Shown piece after piece: positions 25,478 to 35,349 of a DNA stretch of 64,000 nt; position 1 is the stretch's first letter, and every line of letters begins with the position of its first letter. Under the pieces are notes generated by a model. It was given only the letters and a program-made list of their open reading frames with translations. It was not told where the DNA came from and searched no databases. The stretch is from Fluviicola sp. (GTDB taxonomy: Bacteria; Bacteroidota; Bacteroidia; Flavobacteriales_D; Crocinitomicaceae): assembly GCA_029866325.1 (NCBI GenBank), contig JARWZO010000011.1, forward strand, positions 31,847-95,846, in the 5' to 3' direction. The translations under genes and the position numbers were made by a program.

Positions 25478-26646
25478 TGTATTCCTTTTTTTGTCAGCAA
25501 TTTTCGGTAGTAATTTTCCATATTGCGGACCAATGTTGTATAGTGAAATTGTTCTTCTACGAACTTCCAGCCGTTTTGTGACATTTTTTCGCGAATTTCT
25601 TTCGAATTAATTAAAAGTGCCAGTTTTTCGGCTAATGCATCAACGTTTTTCTTTGGTACGATAAAGCCTGTTTCGCCATCTTTTACAATGTCGCGCACGC
25701 CACCAACATCTGTTGATATAACCGGAAGATTACAGGCTTGTGCTTCGATTAAACTAACCGGAGTTCCTTCATTGTCTGATGTTAAACATATTACATCCAT
25801 TCCGGCATTAAAGGTAGCAATGTCAGTAATCCAGGAAGTACAGGTAATGCATTCACCATATTGGTTGTTTAACAGGTTCACACGTTCGGAAATCAGTGCT
25901 TTTTCACTTCCGTCGCCTACAATAAAAAAGCGCGCTTTGATTCCTTGTTTCAAACAGCTTTCTACCGCATCCAAAAACAGAGTGTGATTTTTTATCGGTG
26001 CCAATCTACCCACAATGGCAACAGCCACTTCATCTTTGTTAAGCTGATATTTCGAGCGTGTTTCGAGGCGTTTCTCGGGCAGGTTTTCCTGAAATTGATG
26101 TAAGTCGAATCCCAATGGAATCACCGTGATTTTTTCAGGGGGACAAATCTTGTGCTGCACAGACAACTCTTCCTTTTGTAAAGGACTAATGGCAATGATA
26201 CCATCCGATTGTTTGGCCAGTCGTCGCTCAATGAATTTATACAAGGTTGTTTTTGCTTTCCCGAAATAAGAATGAAAAACATGTCCATGGTAGGTATGTA
26301 CAATTACCGGAACATTGCAAGCTTTAGCTGCCTTTCTGCCCAATGCACCTGCTTTTGCAGCATGTGTATGTACAATGTCGGGTTTAAATTCTTCAATAAT
26401 TTGCTTCAATTTCTTGTAAGCAGCTCTATCCGATGAAAGGTTCGGCAGACGTTTCATTTCTTCAATCAAAACGGGTTCAACACCGTAACTTCTGGGTATA
26501 TGCAATGAATCACTTTCGTCGGCTTCCGGCAAACCACCCACCAAAAGGGTTTCGAAATCGTCGGATAAATAACGAGTGAGGAAAGTAGCGTTGTAAGTCG
26601 GTCCGCCGATATTGAACCGATTGATGATTCTTAAGACTCTTGGCAT
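25474..26646 (-). CDS. GT4-family glycosyltransferase
   Basis: This 390-residue GT-B enzyme begins RVLRIINRFNIGGPTYN, with the nucleotide-sugar domain marked by AIVGRLAPIKNHTLFLDA and VGDGSEK. It also has the retaining-enzyme EX7E motif in SDNEGTPVSLIEAQACNLPV. It lacks membrane segments and probably works at the cytoplasmic face on the lipid-linked glycan. The sugar cannot be assigned. Its start overlaps the end of the amidotransferase gene by 16 bases and its end overlaps the Wza-like gene, which shows tight operon structure. Confidence 0.92.
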   Translation of the reverse strand: MPRVLRIINRFNIGGPTYNATFLTRYLSDDFETLLVGGLPEADESDSLHIPRSYGVEPVLIEEMKRLPNLSSDRAAYKKLKQIIEEFKPDIVHTHAAKAGALGRKAAKACNVPVIVHTYHGHVFHSYFGKAKTTLYKFIERRLAKQSDGIIAISPLQKEELSVQHKICPPEKITVIPLGFDLHQFQENLPEKRLETRSKYQLNKDEVAVAIVGRLAPIKNHTLFLDAVESCLKQGIKARFFIVGDGSEKALISERVNLLNNQYGECITCTSWITDIATFNAGMDVICLTSDNEGTPVSLIEAQACNLPVISTDVGGVRDIVKDGETGFIVPKKNVDALAEKLALLINSKEIREKMSQNGWKFVEEQFHYTTLVRNMENYYRKLLTKKGIQ

Positions 26647-28496
26647 AGCGTTGTCATACGATCATACCAATGCTGAAAAACGATATACGCCCAAGCACTG
26701 GCTGCCGTTGTTGATGATTTACTGTTAGTTAACTGACGGAATAGTTGTTGGATGGTTGCGGGATGAAAGAGGTTTTGTTCTTCCAGGTAATCTTCGTTGA
26801 GCCAATGCGGATGCTTGGAAATCAAATCGGCGGTTACCAGCCATTGATGCAAAGGAACTTCAAAGCCATGTTTCGGTCGTTTGAATACTTCGTCTGGCAA
26901 TAAGTCACTGAATGCTTCTTTCAGAATCAATTTGCTTGTTTTTCGGTCATTTTTCCATGCTGAAGGCAAGCGATTGGCAAGTTTCACTACATCTTTGTCC
27001 ATAAATGGTGTTCGTACCTCTAATGAATGCCTCATGCTCATTACATCCACTTTTTTCAGCATATCTCCCGGAAGCACCATGAGTTGATCGAGCAGTAGAA
27101 AATCGTTTAACGAAGCGGTTGTCTTTGGCAATTCCAATTTGTAAGGCTGCGGTTGTTTGAGCAGTTTATCGGGAACGTCAAGCCCCACCATTGCTGCAAG
27201 ATATTGGTATTGATCGGGCCAGTCGTAGCGTAACAACTCACCCATTTTACCAATTTTCCGGAGTTGATTGGAGAATTTTCCTTCGCGGTGACCGCTTGAA
27301 AACCGAAGTACGGGACTCAAGGCTTTTCGCTGCCATGATGGAATGCGTTGAGCTTTTAAAAAGGCCGTATGTTTATTGTAACCGCCAAAGAGTTCATCTG
27401 CACCATCGCCTGATAAACTTACCTTGAGGTGTTGCGCGGTTTCCTGAGCCAGAAAATAAACCGCAATAGCCGATGCATCTGCAAAAGGTTCGTCAAAAGA
27501 AGCAAGTACGTCTTCCAATTCGCCAATGACTTTGGTTTCGTTGAGGCGTATTTCGTGGTGTTTTGTACCTAGAGCTGTTGCTACGCGCTGTGCATACGGA
27601 CCTTCGTCCAACAATTGATTGCCTTCAAAAGCGATAGAAAACGTTTGCAATTCGTCAAACTCTCGGCGAGCAATAGCCGTAACAATGGAGCTGTCAACAC
27701 CACCACTCAGGAATGTTCCCAACGGTACATCAGCTTCCAGTTGCGATAAAACGGCTTTGGTGACAGTTTCGTTGACTTCTTTCACCCCGTCTGAATAAGT
27801 AGGAGGGGCAGCGAGTTCATCTTTTGGAAACCAATACGCCTGCAGGTTGATTTGTTGACCGGTTACTTCCACATAATGTCCGGGAAGCAAACGTTGCACC
27901 TGTTCAATCATCGTCATCCGGCTAGGGACATACGAATAGGTGAAATAGGCAGATAATGCCGCCTGACTTACCTGAAAAGGAATGCCTGTTTTTAGCAACA
28001 GTGGTAATTCACTAGCGAAATAAACACCGTCTTTTTGTACCGAAAAAAGCAAGGGGTTGATTCCCATCCGATCTCGGGCAAGCAGCATATAATCCGTTTC
28101 GGAATCGTAAAATGCGAAAGCAAAACATCCACGTAAATCTTCCAAAGCAGCTTTTCCTTTTTCGATCAACAAGTAAAGCAATACTTCTGTATCCGAGTGT
28201 GTCGTGAATTGGTAACCGATTGCCGAAAGGTCGTTCTTTAAGGCATGAAAGTTGTAAATCTCACCGTTGAATACCAGCATGTAGCGACCGGTTGGGTCAC
28301 AAAAAGGTTGGTGAGAACGTTGTTCAAGATCGATGATAGACAATCGGTTGTGTCCGAATACCGCATGGGCTTTTTGGTGAACTTGTTGATGATCGGGTCC
28401 ACGGTGTTGTTGCAGGTACAATGCCCTTTCAAAGCGTTCCACAAGAGATATTGTAGGCGCTGTGTTAAAAAGTTTTATCCCGGCTATTCCACACAC
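26631..28496 (-). CDS. asnB: Glutamine-hydrolysing asparagine synthase-type amidotransferase
   Basis: The 621-residue protein has an N-terminal class II glutaminase domain with the nucleophile Cys2 (M-CGIAGIKLF), RGPDHQQV and NGEIYNFHAL. It also has an ATP-pyrophosphatase domain with the PP-loop FLSGGVDSSIV near residue 265 and SGDGADELFGGY. Because Cys2 must follow the initiator, the start is the GTG at 28494-28496. In surface-polysaccharide operons such enzymes often amidate uronic acids rather than make free asparagine, and here the UDP-diacetamido-glucuronate genes lie nearby. That reading is inference. It is the first gene of the minus-strand operon. Confidence 0.92.
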   Translation of the reverse strand: MCGIAGIKLFNTAPTISLVERFERALYLQQHRGPDHQQVHQKAHAVFGHNRLSIIDLEQRSHQPFCDPTGRYMLVFNGEIYNFHALKNDLSAIGYQFTTHSDTEVLLYLLIEKGKAALEDLRGCFAFAFYDSETDYMLLARDRMGINPLLFSVQKDGVYFASELPLLLKTGIPFQVSQAALSAYFTYSYVPSRMTMIEQVQRLLPGHYVEVTGQQINLQAYWFPKDELAAPPTYSDGVKEVNETVTKAVLSQLEADVPLGTFLSGGVDSSIVTAIARREFDELQTFSIAFEGNQLLDEGPYAQRVATALGTKHHEIRLNETKVIGELEDVLASFDEPFADASAIAVYFLAQETAQHLKVSLSGDGADELFGGYNKHTAFLKAQRIPSWQRKALSPVLRFSSGHREGKFSNQLRKIGKMGELLRYDWPDQYQYLAAMVGLDVPDKLLKQPQPYKLELPKTTASLNDFLLLDQLMVLPGDMLKKVDVMSMRHSLEVRTPFMDKDVVKLANRLPSAWKNDRKTSKLILKEAFSDLLPDEVFKRPKHGFEVPLHQWLVTADLISKHPHWLNEDYLEEQNLFHPATIQQLFRQLTNSKSSTTAASAWAYIVFQHWYDRMTTLCQES

Positions 28497-28537
28497 GAAG
28501 CGAATTTACCCAATTTTAATCACAAATAATTTAGTTT

Positions 28538-30004
28538 ATGTTTTTCCCACTTCTTCGACACCTCATTTTGACCGGTATTTTACTGGTGGTTGGCAGTGGC
28601 TGGTCGCAAAACTCGGTTCAATCCGCGGTTGATGTTTTTGCCAACGATCCTGTGTTTGCCAATGCTAGCGTGGGATTTCTGGCTATAGATGTGGCTACCG
28701 GAGAGGTTATTGCATCGAAAAATCCGGCAACGTGTTTGTCACCCGCATCTACCGTGAAATTGTTCTCAACAGCTACCGCTTTTCAGGTGTTGGGCAGTGA
28801 TTACGCACCTAAAACACGTATTTACATTGATGGAACGATTGATGCCAACGGAATTGTGAACGGAAATCTGTGGATTCGCGGTGGTGGTGATGTTGCCATT
28901 GGAAGTCGCTATTACAACGCCGAAGGAATTGAAGACACATTGCTACGTGTTTGGGCAGATACCTTGCTGAAAATGGGAATCAAACAAATCAACGGAGCAA
29001 TCATTGCCGATGCATCAGAGTTTGGTTATCAAGGAGTTCCCGACGGTTGGAGCTGGAGTGACATGGGGAATTATTACGGTGCCGGTCCATCGGGTTTGCC
29101 GATTTACGATAATATGTTGCGCTACGTTTTTCAAACAGGTGCATCAGGAGGTAAAACAACACTAAAAGAAACCATCCCAACCATTCCGGGATTTAGTTTT
29201 CACAACTATATTAGTTCGGGCGGAAGCGGTGATAATTCCTATATCTATGGTGCTCCATATTCGTTGGATCGATTTGGAACGGGAACATTAGAAGCAAAGG
29301 TCAATCGTATTGTGGTAAAAGGCAGTTTACCCGATCCGGAGTGGCAATTTGCCCAAGAGTTTTTGCGCATTCTCAAAGGACGTGGAGTAACTGTGCGTGA
29401 TAGCATTAACACCGCCAGACAATTAACTTGGGCTTCGCCATCGGTGCGTTATGGGTCGATGAAAATGTTGTTGGAACACAAAGGAAAAACCGTTGGTTCG
29501 GTAGCCTGGTGGACCAATATGAAATCGGTGAATTTGTTTGCCGAAGAATTGTTGTGCTGGGTTGGATATGCTGCTTACGGAACCGGTTCTACTGATAATG
29601 GAGTTACCAAACTGGAGAATTATTGGACAGGAAAAATTCCGGTTTCAGGAATGTTTATCAAGGATGGAAGTGGATTGTCGCGCGGTAATGCGATTTCTCC
29701 CCGACATTTTTGCGACTTGCTGAAGTTTATGACAACCAGCAAAAACTTCGACGTGTTTTATGGAACATTACCGGTGGCAGGAATTTCAGGTACACTTTCT
29801 TCGGTGTGTAAAAATCAGGCAGCCGAAGGAAAGATTCACGCCAAAAGCGGAACGATGAACAGAATCAAATCATATTGTGGTTATGCCGAAACAAAAGGTG
29901 GGAAACGCATTGCTTTTGCGTTCATAGCGAATAATTACAATTGTACGTCGAATGCTGTGGTAGATAGGATGGAGAAAGTGTTTAATGCGATGGCGCTTTA
30001 TTGA
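28538..30004 (+). CDS. dacB: D-alanyl-D-alanine carboxypeptidase/endopeptidase, PBP4 type (S13)
   Basis: The 488-residue protein has a signal peptide (LILTGILLVVGSGWSQ). It carries the penicillin-binding motifs: SxxK in SPASTVKLFS near residue 68, SxN in DGSGLSRGN and KSG in HAKSGTMNRI. The large insertion between the first two motifs is typical of S13 enzymes. It trims or cuts peptide cross-links of murein in the periplasm. It is divergent from the polysaccharide operon and stands alone; a repeat-family hairpin follows its stop. Confidence 0.93.
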   Translation: MFFPLLRHLILTGILLVVGSGWSQNSVQSAVDVFANDPVFANASVGFLAIDVATGEVIASKNPATCLSPASTVKLFSTATAFQVLGSDYAPKTRIYIDGTIDANGIVNGNLWIRGGGDVAIGSRYYNAEGIEDTLLRVWADTLLKMGIKQINGAIIADASEFGYQGVPDGWSWSDMGNYYGAGPSGLPIYDNMLRYVFQTGASGGKTTLKETIPTIPGFSFHNYISSGGSGDNSYIYGAPYSLDRFGTGTLEAKVNRIVVKGSLPDPEWQFAQEFLRILKGRGVTVRDSINTARQLTWASPSVRYGSMKMLLEHKGKTVGSVAWWTNMKSVNLFAEELLCWVGYAAYGTGSTDNGVTKLENYWTGKIPVSGMFIKDGSGLSRGNAISPRHFCDLLKFMTTSKNFDVFYGTLPVAGISGTLSSVCKNQAAEGKIHAKSGTMNRIKSYCGYAETKGGKRIAFAFIANNYNCTSNAVVDRMEKVFNAMALY

Positions 30005-30030
30005 TTTAGCGGGACTTCCGGAGATTTCTA

Positions 30031-30097
30031 ACCGTTCGTAATATTGCGAATTTACGTCCAGTTATTTGATATGCCAATTTGCAATATTACGAACGGT
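30031..30097. terminator. Bidirectional hairpin, GTTCGTAATATTGCGAA family copy 2
   Basis: ACCGTTCGTAATATTGC (30031-30047) has an exact inverse at 30081-30097, giving a 17-base stem. It sits exactly between the convergent dacB and di-haem protein genes and is followed by TTTTT on the plus strand. It shares its core with 8273-8292 and 46595-46656. Confidence 0.6.
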
Positions 30098-30125
30098 TTT
30101 TCGAGCTGAAATTGGGGCGAAATTT

Positions 30126-31499
30126 CTACAACGACTCCAAAAACCGTAACACCTGTTCGCGTTCCTTTTTAGAAAGTTCCTTGAACTTGTTTTTACTCCT
30201 TTCGCCTTCGCCTCCGTGCCACAAAATGGCTTCTTCGATGCTTCGTGCCCGCCCGTCATGTAACAAAAACGTATGACCGTTTACGGTTTGAATCAATCCC
30301 AATCCCCAAAGAGGTGGAGTTCTCCATTCATTACCTGTTGCTTTGAAGTTCGGTAATCCGTCAGCGAGTGCACCGCCCATGTCATGCAGCAGCAAATCGG
30401 TGAAAGCATGAATACGAACGTTTTTCAACGCCTGAATACTTCCTCCCGAACCGGTAACATGCGTAGGCGTATGACAGCCTGTGCAATTCAGTTGTTTGAA
30501 AAGCTGTCTTCCTTTTACAACATCTGCGTTGGTTTGATTTCGCTGTGCGGGAACCGCCAAAACACGACTGTAAAGCACAACAGAGGCTAAGTCATCATCC
30601 GAAATCTCCGGACTTCCCCCATTTGGTAAACCATTGCAAGCCGATTGATTGGCTGTGTGATTTTCAGTTGGAAACATGTTTGATGTGATACCAATATCTC
30701 CGTTGAAAGCTCCGGCAACTTGTTGGTAAAGCGTCGGAACATTTGCTTTCCACCCAAAACGACCGATACTAATGCCCTGACTCAATAAATCGGAGACATA
30801 ATTTACCCGTCCGGAAATACCGTCCTGATTTCCGTCAAACGGATCAGCGAGGGCAACTAAACGGGTATCTGGAATTTGTTCCAATAAGCCCAATCCGATC
30901 ATTTGTTGTCCAACGCGCGGTGAAATTCTGGTGGTTGAGCTGAGCGCTCCGAATTGCTGGTTACCGATACTATAAGTCGGTACGCGCAATGAATAACTGC
31001 TTCCGTCAGGATAGTAACCTGTAATTTCGGCATACTGAATGATCATTTGACCTTCTTGCGGAACATACGGAAGCGATTGATCCTGAAGTTGTCCGCCGAA
31101 AATAACGTCCATGATACTTCCGGATAAACTACTGTTGGGCGTTCCAAGACGAAACAACAATCCTTCGTTCATGATCGGTAATCCTCTTCCGTCGCGGAAA
31201 TGACAACCGGCGCATGATTTGGCATTGAACAACGGGCCTAAACCATCGCGTGCTTCCGTCGAAGATGGCGCTTCGACCCAATTTTGATTAAAAAACGAAT
31301 TCCCCACATAAAATTGCAGGGATTCGCTGGATGATAAACCATTAATCTGGTATGAAAAAGCATAAGAAGTTTGATCATAAACCGTACAACTTCCTGCCGC
31401 AGGATCAGTACCGAGATTATCGTACTCTTCAATGACAGGATCCTTTTTACAGGAACTCATCAGCAATAAGAAACAAACTAAAAAAAGGGATGGTCGCAT
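30126..31499 (-). CDS. Di-haem c-type oxidoreductase (DUF1111, thiol oxidoreductase-like)
   Basis: The 457-residue protein has a lipobox (LLLMSSCKKD) and two haem-binding CxxCH motifs: CAGCHFRDGRG near residue 96 and CTGCHTPTH near 341. It also has PTYSIG, SPRVGQQMIGLGLLEQIPD, GRFGWKANVP and a late LLHDMG/LLHDGRA pair, all typical of DUF1111. Such proteins commonly stand next to imelysin-like genes in iron-uptake loci, as here, where its start is 9 bases downstream of the imelysin stop. It is a periplasmic or outer-leaflet redox lipoprotein, perhaps reducing ferric iron or a ligand (inference). Confidence 0.88.
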   Translation of the reverse strand: MRPSLFLVCFLLLMSSCKKDPVIEEYDNLGTDPAAGSCTVYDQTSYAFSYQINGLSSSESLQFYVGNSFFNQNWVEAPSSTEARDGLGPLFNAKSCAGCHFRDGRGLPIMNEGLLFRLGTPNSSLSGSIMDVIFGGQLQDQSLPYVPQEGQMIIQYAEITGYYPDGSSYSLRVPTYSIGNQQFGALSSTTRISPRVGQQMIGLGLLEQIPDTRLVALADPFDGNQDGISGRVNYVSDLLSQGISIGRFGWKANVPTLYQQVAGAFNGDIGITSNMFPTENHTANQSACNGLPNGGSPEISDDDLASVVLYSRVLAVPAQRNQTNADVVKGRQLFKQLNCTGCHTPTHVTGSGGSIQALKNVRIHAFTDLLLHDMGGALADGLPNFKATGNEWRTPPLWGLGLIQTVNGHTFLLHDGRARSIEEAILWHGGEGERSKNKFKELSKKEREQVLRFLESL

Positions 31500-31508
31500 T
31501 ATCGGTGC

Positions 31509-32687
31509 TTAAAAAGTAATTCCGAAAACACCTGCGATGGAAAGAATAACCGTTTGTTCTGTTTGCAAAGAAGTGACAACATCCAATACTTTCGGTCTTT
31601 CAGCAGGAAGAACAATTGCCTGATCAAAAGGAGTGTACATCAATCCGATCAGATTTTCCGTTGTTTGAAAACGAGCCAATAGTTCCGTGTTTTTAGTGGC
31701 ATCAGCTTCGGCTACCAAATCTTCCAATGCATATCCTGTTACAATGGTACCGCTAACACGGGTGTAATTTCCTTGGTAAAGATTTGAAATGGCTAATGCG
31801 TTCAGGTAAATATCGCGGTGGGTGTTGTCAGAGAAACAAGAGTGCTCGTCTTCCTGATTCGAATTTTCGTAAGCAACATAAATACGCTCACCTGCCAATT
31901 CTATGCCACTTAAAACGCGAAGAGAATTGAACATTTTACGCAAAGCAGTGTTGCTGTCCATTGCAAGAAATGTTTGACGGTAATTGCCAGCACCGTTCGG
32001 GTCCCAGGCATCACTCACCTGTTGCAAAGCAGCTACCAGAATATCCCCTAACACTTTCAGGTATTCACCTCTTCGTTGTTGATTACTGTTTGTTCCACCA
32101 ACTGTTAAATAATCTGTATAAGATCTGGCTCCCGCTCCGCTTGCATCAAGGTCTTGTCCCCAAAGCAAAAACTCGATGGCGTGATAGCCTGCAGAAATAT
32201 TTTCTTCGCTTCCGAATTCATTCGTAGAAATGATGGTTGTTGCATTAATCGTTGGATAAGTTGCAACGTCATTGATGATTCCTGCATTCGGAGCGCCTAC
32301 AACGTAATCAACATAAGCCTCGTCCATCGGCCATGCATTGATCAAGCCTTCAGGTCCGTCTGAAGCGTTGTCTATCGGTCCGTCTACGAATCTGAAAATC
32401 TCCGTTTGTCCATAGACTTCTCGTGCATCCAACCAAGCTTGTTTCGCGGCATTGTGCGTTGTTAAACTTGGATTATCGACAAACGCATAGAGTGCATTTC
32501 TAAGATCTTGTGAAGTCAATAAAGCGTCATTGTAAACAGCAAACGCCATATCAGCATACGTTGTTTTCAACTGCGTCTTTTGTGTAGCGTAAGGATCAGG
32601 TGTTGATGTATTGTCATCTTCCTTTTTCTTTTTACAAGAAACTAACACAAGTGTTACAAGCGCGATGTAAGTTATAACGTTCTTCAT
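31509..32687 (-). CDS. Imelysin-family lipoprotein, IrpA/EfeO-like
   Basis: The 392-residue protein begins MKNVITYIALVTLVLVSCKK (lipobox Cys) and has the imelysin fold of two four-helix bundles. The family motif GxHxxE appears as SAGYHAIEFLLWGQD, with a later Tyr/Asp-rich bundle. Imelysins (peptidase M75 by history) are now seen as iron-related lipoproteins, not peptidases. The start at 32687 is preferred over 32705 because it begins the lipoprotein signal and follows a TAGCTTTG box. Co-transcription with the di-haem protein supports a role in iron acquisition. Confidence 0.9.
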   Translation of the reverse strand: MKNVITYIALVTLVLVSCKKKKEDDNTSTPDPYATQKTQLKTTYADMAFAVYNDALLTSQDLRNALYAFVDNPSLTTHNAAKQAWLDAREVYGQTEIFRFVDGPIDNASDGPEGLINAWPMDEAYVDYVVGAPNAGIINDVATYPTINATTIISTNEFGSEENISAGYHAIEFLLWGQDLDASGAGARSYTDYLTVGGTNSNQQRRGEYLKVLGDILVAALQQVSDAWDPNGAGNYRQTFLAMDSNTALRKMFNSLRVLSGIELAGERIYVAYENSNQEDEHSCFSDNTHRDIYLNALAISNLYQGNYTRVSGTIVTGYALEDLVAEADATKNTELLARFQTTENLIGLMYTPFDQAIVLPAERPKVLDVVTSLQTEQTVILSIAGVFGITF

Positions 32688-32702
32688 AGACCAATTTTGG
32701 GG

Positions 32703-32751
32703 CAAAGCTACCTTGGCTTTACACGTGTTACAATACCCTAAACAGGGTATT
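32703..32751 (-). promoter_or_regulatory. Promoter and palindromic operator of the imelysin operon
   Basis: The minus strand has a -33 TTG (32731-32733), 20 bases, then a perfect -7 box TAGCTTTG (32703-32710). Overlapping the -33 element is the inverted repeat AATACCCT-AAAC-AGGGTATT (32732-32751), and ACACGTGT (32721-32728) is a second palindrome in the spacer. The placement suggests a repressor site, perhaps for iron; the sequence is not a good Fur-box match. Confidence 0.55.
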
Positions 32752-32816
32752 TATAATCATTCTAAATAACTTCGCTTTCGGCAATACAATAAGCCATCAA
32801 ACATTCCGTTCATTTC

Positions 32817-32846
32817 TTGGCAAAACACTCTTATTTGCTATCTTTA
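32817..32846 (+). promoter_or_regulatory. Promoter of the UDP-diacetamido-glucuronate operon
   Basis: TTGG (32817-32820), 18 bases, then TATCTTTA (32839-32846), one mismatch from TAnnTTTG. The leader to the ATG at 32885 is about 32 bases. The six genes to 39237 have no gap above about 3 bases, so this probably drives them all. Confidence 0.5.
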
Positions 32847-32884
32847 CGCGCTCGGAAGGCACGAAATCTTTCTGTATATAGCTA

Positions 32885-34030
32885 ATGGAAACACAGTTAA
32901 AAAAAATTGAGATGGTTGATTTGCGCTCGCAATATCAGCAGATAAAAACCGAAATTGATCAGGCCATTCAAGGTGTGCTTGATAGTGCTCATTTCATTGG
33001 CGGGCCGGCTGTAAGCGAATTTCAACAGGCATTTGAAACGTATTTGGATGTAAAACACGTGATTCCATGTGCCAACGGAACCGATGCACTTCAAATTGCG
33101 ATGATGGCGCTAGGTTTGAAACCCGGCGATGAGGTGATTACTCCATCGTTTACCTACATCGCAACAACAGAAGTGATTGCGTTGTTGGGATTGATTCCCG
33201 TTTTTGTAGATGTCGATCCGCGCACGTTTTGCATCGATCCTTCGAAAATTGTAGCAGTAATTACACCAAAAACCAAAGCGATTGTACCTGTTCATTTGTA
33301 TGGACAAGCTGCCGATATGGATGCCATTATGGAAATTGCTAATCGTCATAACTTGTTTGTGATCGAAGACAATGCACAAGCTATCGGGTCGGATTACCAT
33401 TCTGCTTCAGGAAACGTTTCCAAAGTTGGAAGTTTAGGTCACATTGGTTGCACCTCGTTTTTCCCGTCTAAAAACTTAGGCTGTTACGGCGACGGCGGTG
33501 CCATGTATACTAACGATGATGCATTGGCGACACAATTGCGCATGGTAGCTAATCACGGTCAGTCAAAAAAATACAAGCACGATATCGTAGGTTGTAATTC
33601 CCGACTGGATGCCATGCAAGCGGCGATTTTGTGTGTGAAGTTGAAACGTTTGGATCAATACATCGATGCCCGCAGAGCGGTGGCCGATTATTACGACCGC
33701 GTTTTGGGAGCGTCTGAAAAAATTACGATTCCTTTCCGTGACCCGAAATCAAAACACGTATTTCATCAATATACCGTTCAACTTACCGGAGCTGATCGTG
33801 ATGGATTACAAACATACTTGGCCGAAAAAGGCATTCCTTCAATGATTTATTACCCGAAACCGGCGCACAAACAAGGGGTATTTGATTCGTTCAATCTGGG
33901 CGATCTGGATTTGCCGGTAACCGAAGAGTTGACCAAAAAAGTAATTTCATTCCCCATTCATACCGAAATGGATGAAACGCAATTGGCGTCTATCTGTGAA
34001 CACATTCTGAACTACGTTAACCAAAACTAA
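32885..34030 (+). CDS. wbpE: DegT-family sugar aminotransferase, WbpE type
   Basis: This 381-residue PLP enzyme of the DegT/DnrJ/EryC1/StrS family shows VDLRSQYQQIK, IPCANGTDALQIAMMALGL, a DNAQAIG motif (Asp binding the PLP ring nitrogen) and TSFFPSKNLGCYGDGGA, where Lys forms the Schiff base. By similarity and by neighbours it should aminate UDP-3-keto-GlcNAcA to the 3-amino sugar in UDP-GlcNAc(3NAc)A synthesis. The downstream acetyltransferase and the Gfo/Idh and dehydrogenase genes complete that pathway. It is the first gene of the operon, and its stop abuts the ATG of ugd. Confidence 0.88.
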   Translation: METQLKKIEMVDLRSQYQQIKTEIDQAIQGVLDSAHFIGGPAVSEFQQAFETYLDVKHVIPCANGTDALQIAMMALGLKPGDEVITPSFTYIATTEVIALLGLIPVFVDVDPRTFCIDPSKIVAVITPKTKAIVPVHLYGQAADMDAIMEIANRHNLFVIEDNAQAIGSDYHSASGNVSKVGSLGHIGCTSFFPSKNLGCYGDGGAMYTNDDALATQLRMVANHGQSKKYKHDIVGCNSRLDAMQAAILCVKLKRLDQYIDARRAVADYYDRVLGASEKITIPFRDPKSKHVFHQYTVQLTGADRDGLQTYLAEKGIPSMIYYPKPAHKQGVFDSFNLGDLDLPVTEELTKKVISFPIHTEMDETQLASICEHILNYVNQN

Positions 34031-35347
34031 ATGAAAAAAATTGCTGTTGTAGGAACCGGTTATGTTGGTTTGGTCACAGGGACTTGTTTTGCCGAAACCG
34101 GTAATCAGGTGATTTGTGTAGACATTGATGCCAAGAAGGTTGCCCGCATGAAAAATGGTGAAATGCCGATTTACGAACCACATTTGGATGTGTTGTTCGA
34201 ACGAAACATCAAAGCAAACCGTTTGTCATTTACTACTAATCTGGCCGAAGGAATCAAAGACGCTGAAATCATTTTCTTAGCATTACCAACTCCTCCGGGA
34301 GAAGACGGAGCTGCCGATTTACGTTATATCTTAGGCGTTGCTGATGAATTGGGAAGTCTGATTCAGGATTACAAAGTGATTGTTGACAAGAGTACGGTTC
34401 CTGTTGGAACGGCAGAAAAAGTCCGTGAACGGATCGCCAAAAACGCGAAAGTAGATTTTGATGTGGTTTCCAATCCGGAGTTCCTGCGCGAAGGTTTTGC
34501 GGTAGATGATTTCATGAAACCGGATCGTGTGGTGATCGGAACATCTTCTGAACGCGCTGAAAAGATTATGGAACAGTTGTACAAACCATTTGTGCGTCAA
34601 GGAAATCCGATCTTGTTTATGGACGAGAAATCGGCCGAATTGACCAAGTACGCAGCCAATTCCTTCCTCGCTACCAAAATTACGTTTATGAACGAAATCG
34701 CGAACTTTTGCGAATTGGTGGGCGCCGACGTGGATAAAGTGCGCATCGGAATCGGTTCTGACGAGCGCATCGGAAAACGTTTCCTGTTTCCGGGAATCGG
34801 TTACGGCGGATCGTGTTTCCCGAAAGATGTACAAGCCTTGGTGAATTCGGGCAACGAAAACAATTTCTCGTTTGAAATTCTGAAAGCGGTAATGACCGTG
34901 AATGAAGATCAGAAAACGGTGTTGTTCCCAAAAATGAAAAACTTCTTCAGAGGCGATTTGAAAGGAAAGAAAATTGCAATATGGGGATTGGCGTTCAAAC
35001 CGGATACTGATGACATTCGTGAAGCTCCGGCTTTGTACATGATTGATGCCTTGACAAACGAAGGTGCCACGGTAACGGCTTACGATCCGGAAGCGATGAC
35101 CAATGTAAAAGCATTGCTGGGCGATAAAATTGCCTTTGCAGATAACGAATACGATGCCTTGAACGGTGCCGACGCTTTGTTGATTTGCACTGAATGGGGC
35201 GTTTTCAGAAACCCCGATTTCGATAAAATGGCTACCTTACTCAACGATAAAGTGATCTTCGACGGACGTAACCTTTTTGAGGTAGCCGAAATGAACGATC
35301 GCGGATTTTATTACAGTTCTATTGGGCGCATGACGCTGGAAAAATAA
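34031..35347 (+). CDS. ugd: UDP-glucose 6-dehydrogenase
   Basis: The 438-residue enzyme oxidises UDP-glucose to UDP-glucuronate with two NAD. It has the Rossmann start [20 protein letters not shown], the [11 protein letters not shown] loop, [14 protein letters not shown], the catalytic Cys in [11 protein letters not shown] near residue 262 and a C-terminal [16 protein letters not shown]. Length fits the family. It lies inside the UDP-diacetamido-glucuronate operon directly upstream of a UDP-glucuronate decarboxylase, so the pair should supply UDP-xylose. Confidence 0.95.
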   Translation: MKKIAVVGTGYVGLVTGTCFAETGNQVICVDIDAKKVARMKNGEMPIYEPHLDVLFERNIKANRLSFTTNLAEGIKDAEIIFLALPTPPGEDGAADLRYILGVADELGSLIQDYKVIVDKSTVPVGTAEKVRERIAKNAKVDFDVVSNPEFLREGFAVDDFMKPDRVVIGTSSERAEKIMEQLYKPFVRQGNPILFMDEKSAELTKYAANSFLATKITFMNEIANFCELVGADVDKVRIGIGSDERIGKRFLFPGIGYGGSCFPKDVQALVNSGNENNFSFEILKAVMTVNEDQKTVLFPKMKNFFRGDLKGKKIAIWGLAFKPDTDDIREAPALYMIDALTNEGATVTAYDPEAMTNVKALLGDKIAFADNEYDALNGADALLICTEWGVFRNPDFDKMATLLNDKVIFDGRNLFEVAEMNDRGFYYSSIGRMTLEK

Positions 35348-35349
35348 AC

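Noticed and set aside
31509..32687. M75 peptidase activity of the imelysin protein
   Set aside because: The family has no proven protease site in such proteins, and context (di-haem partner) favours iron handling.
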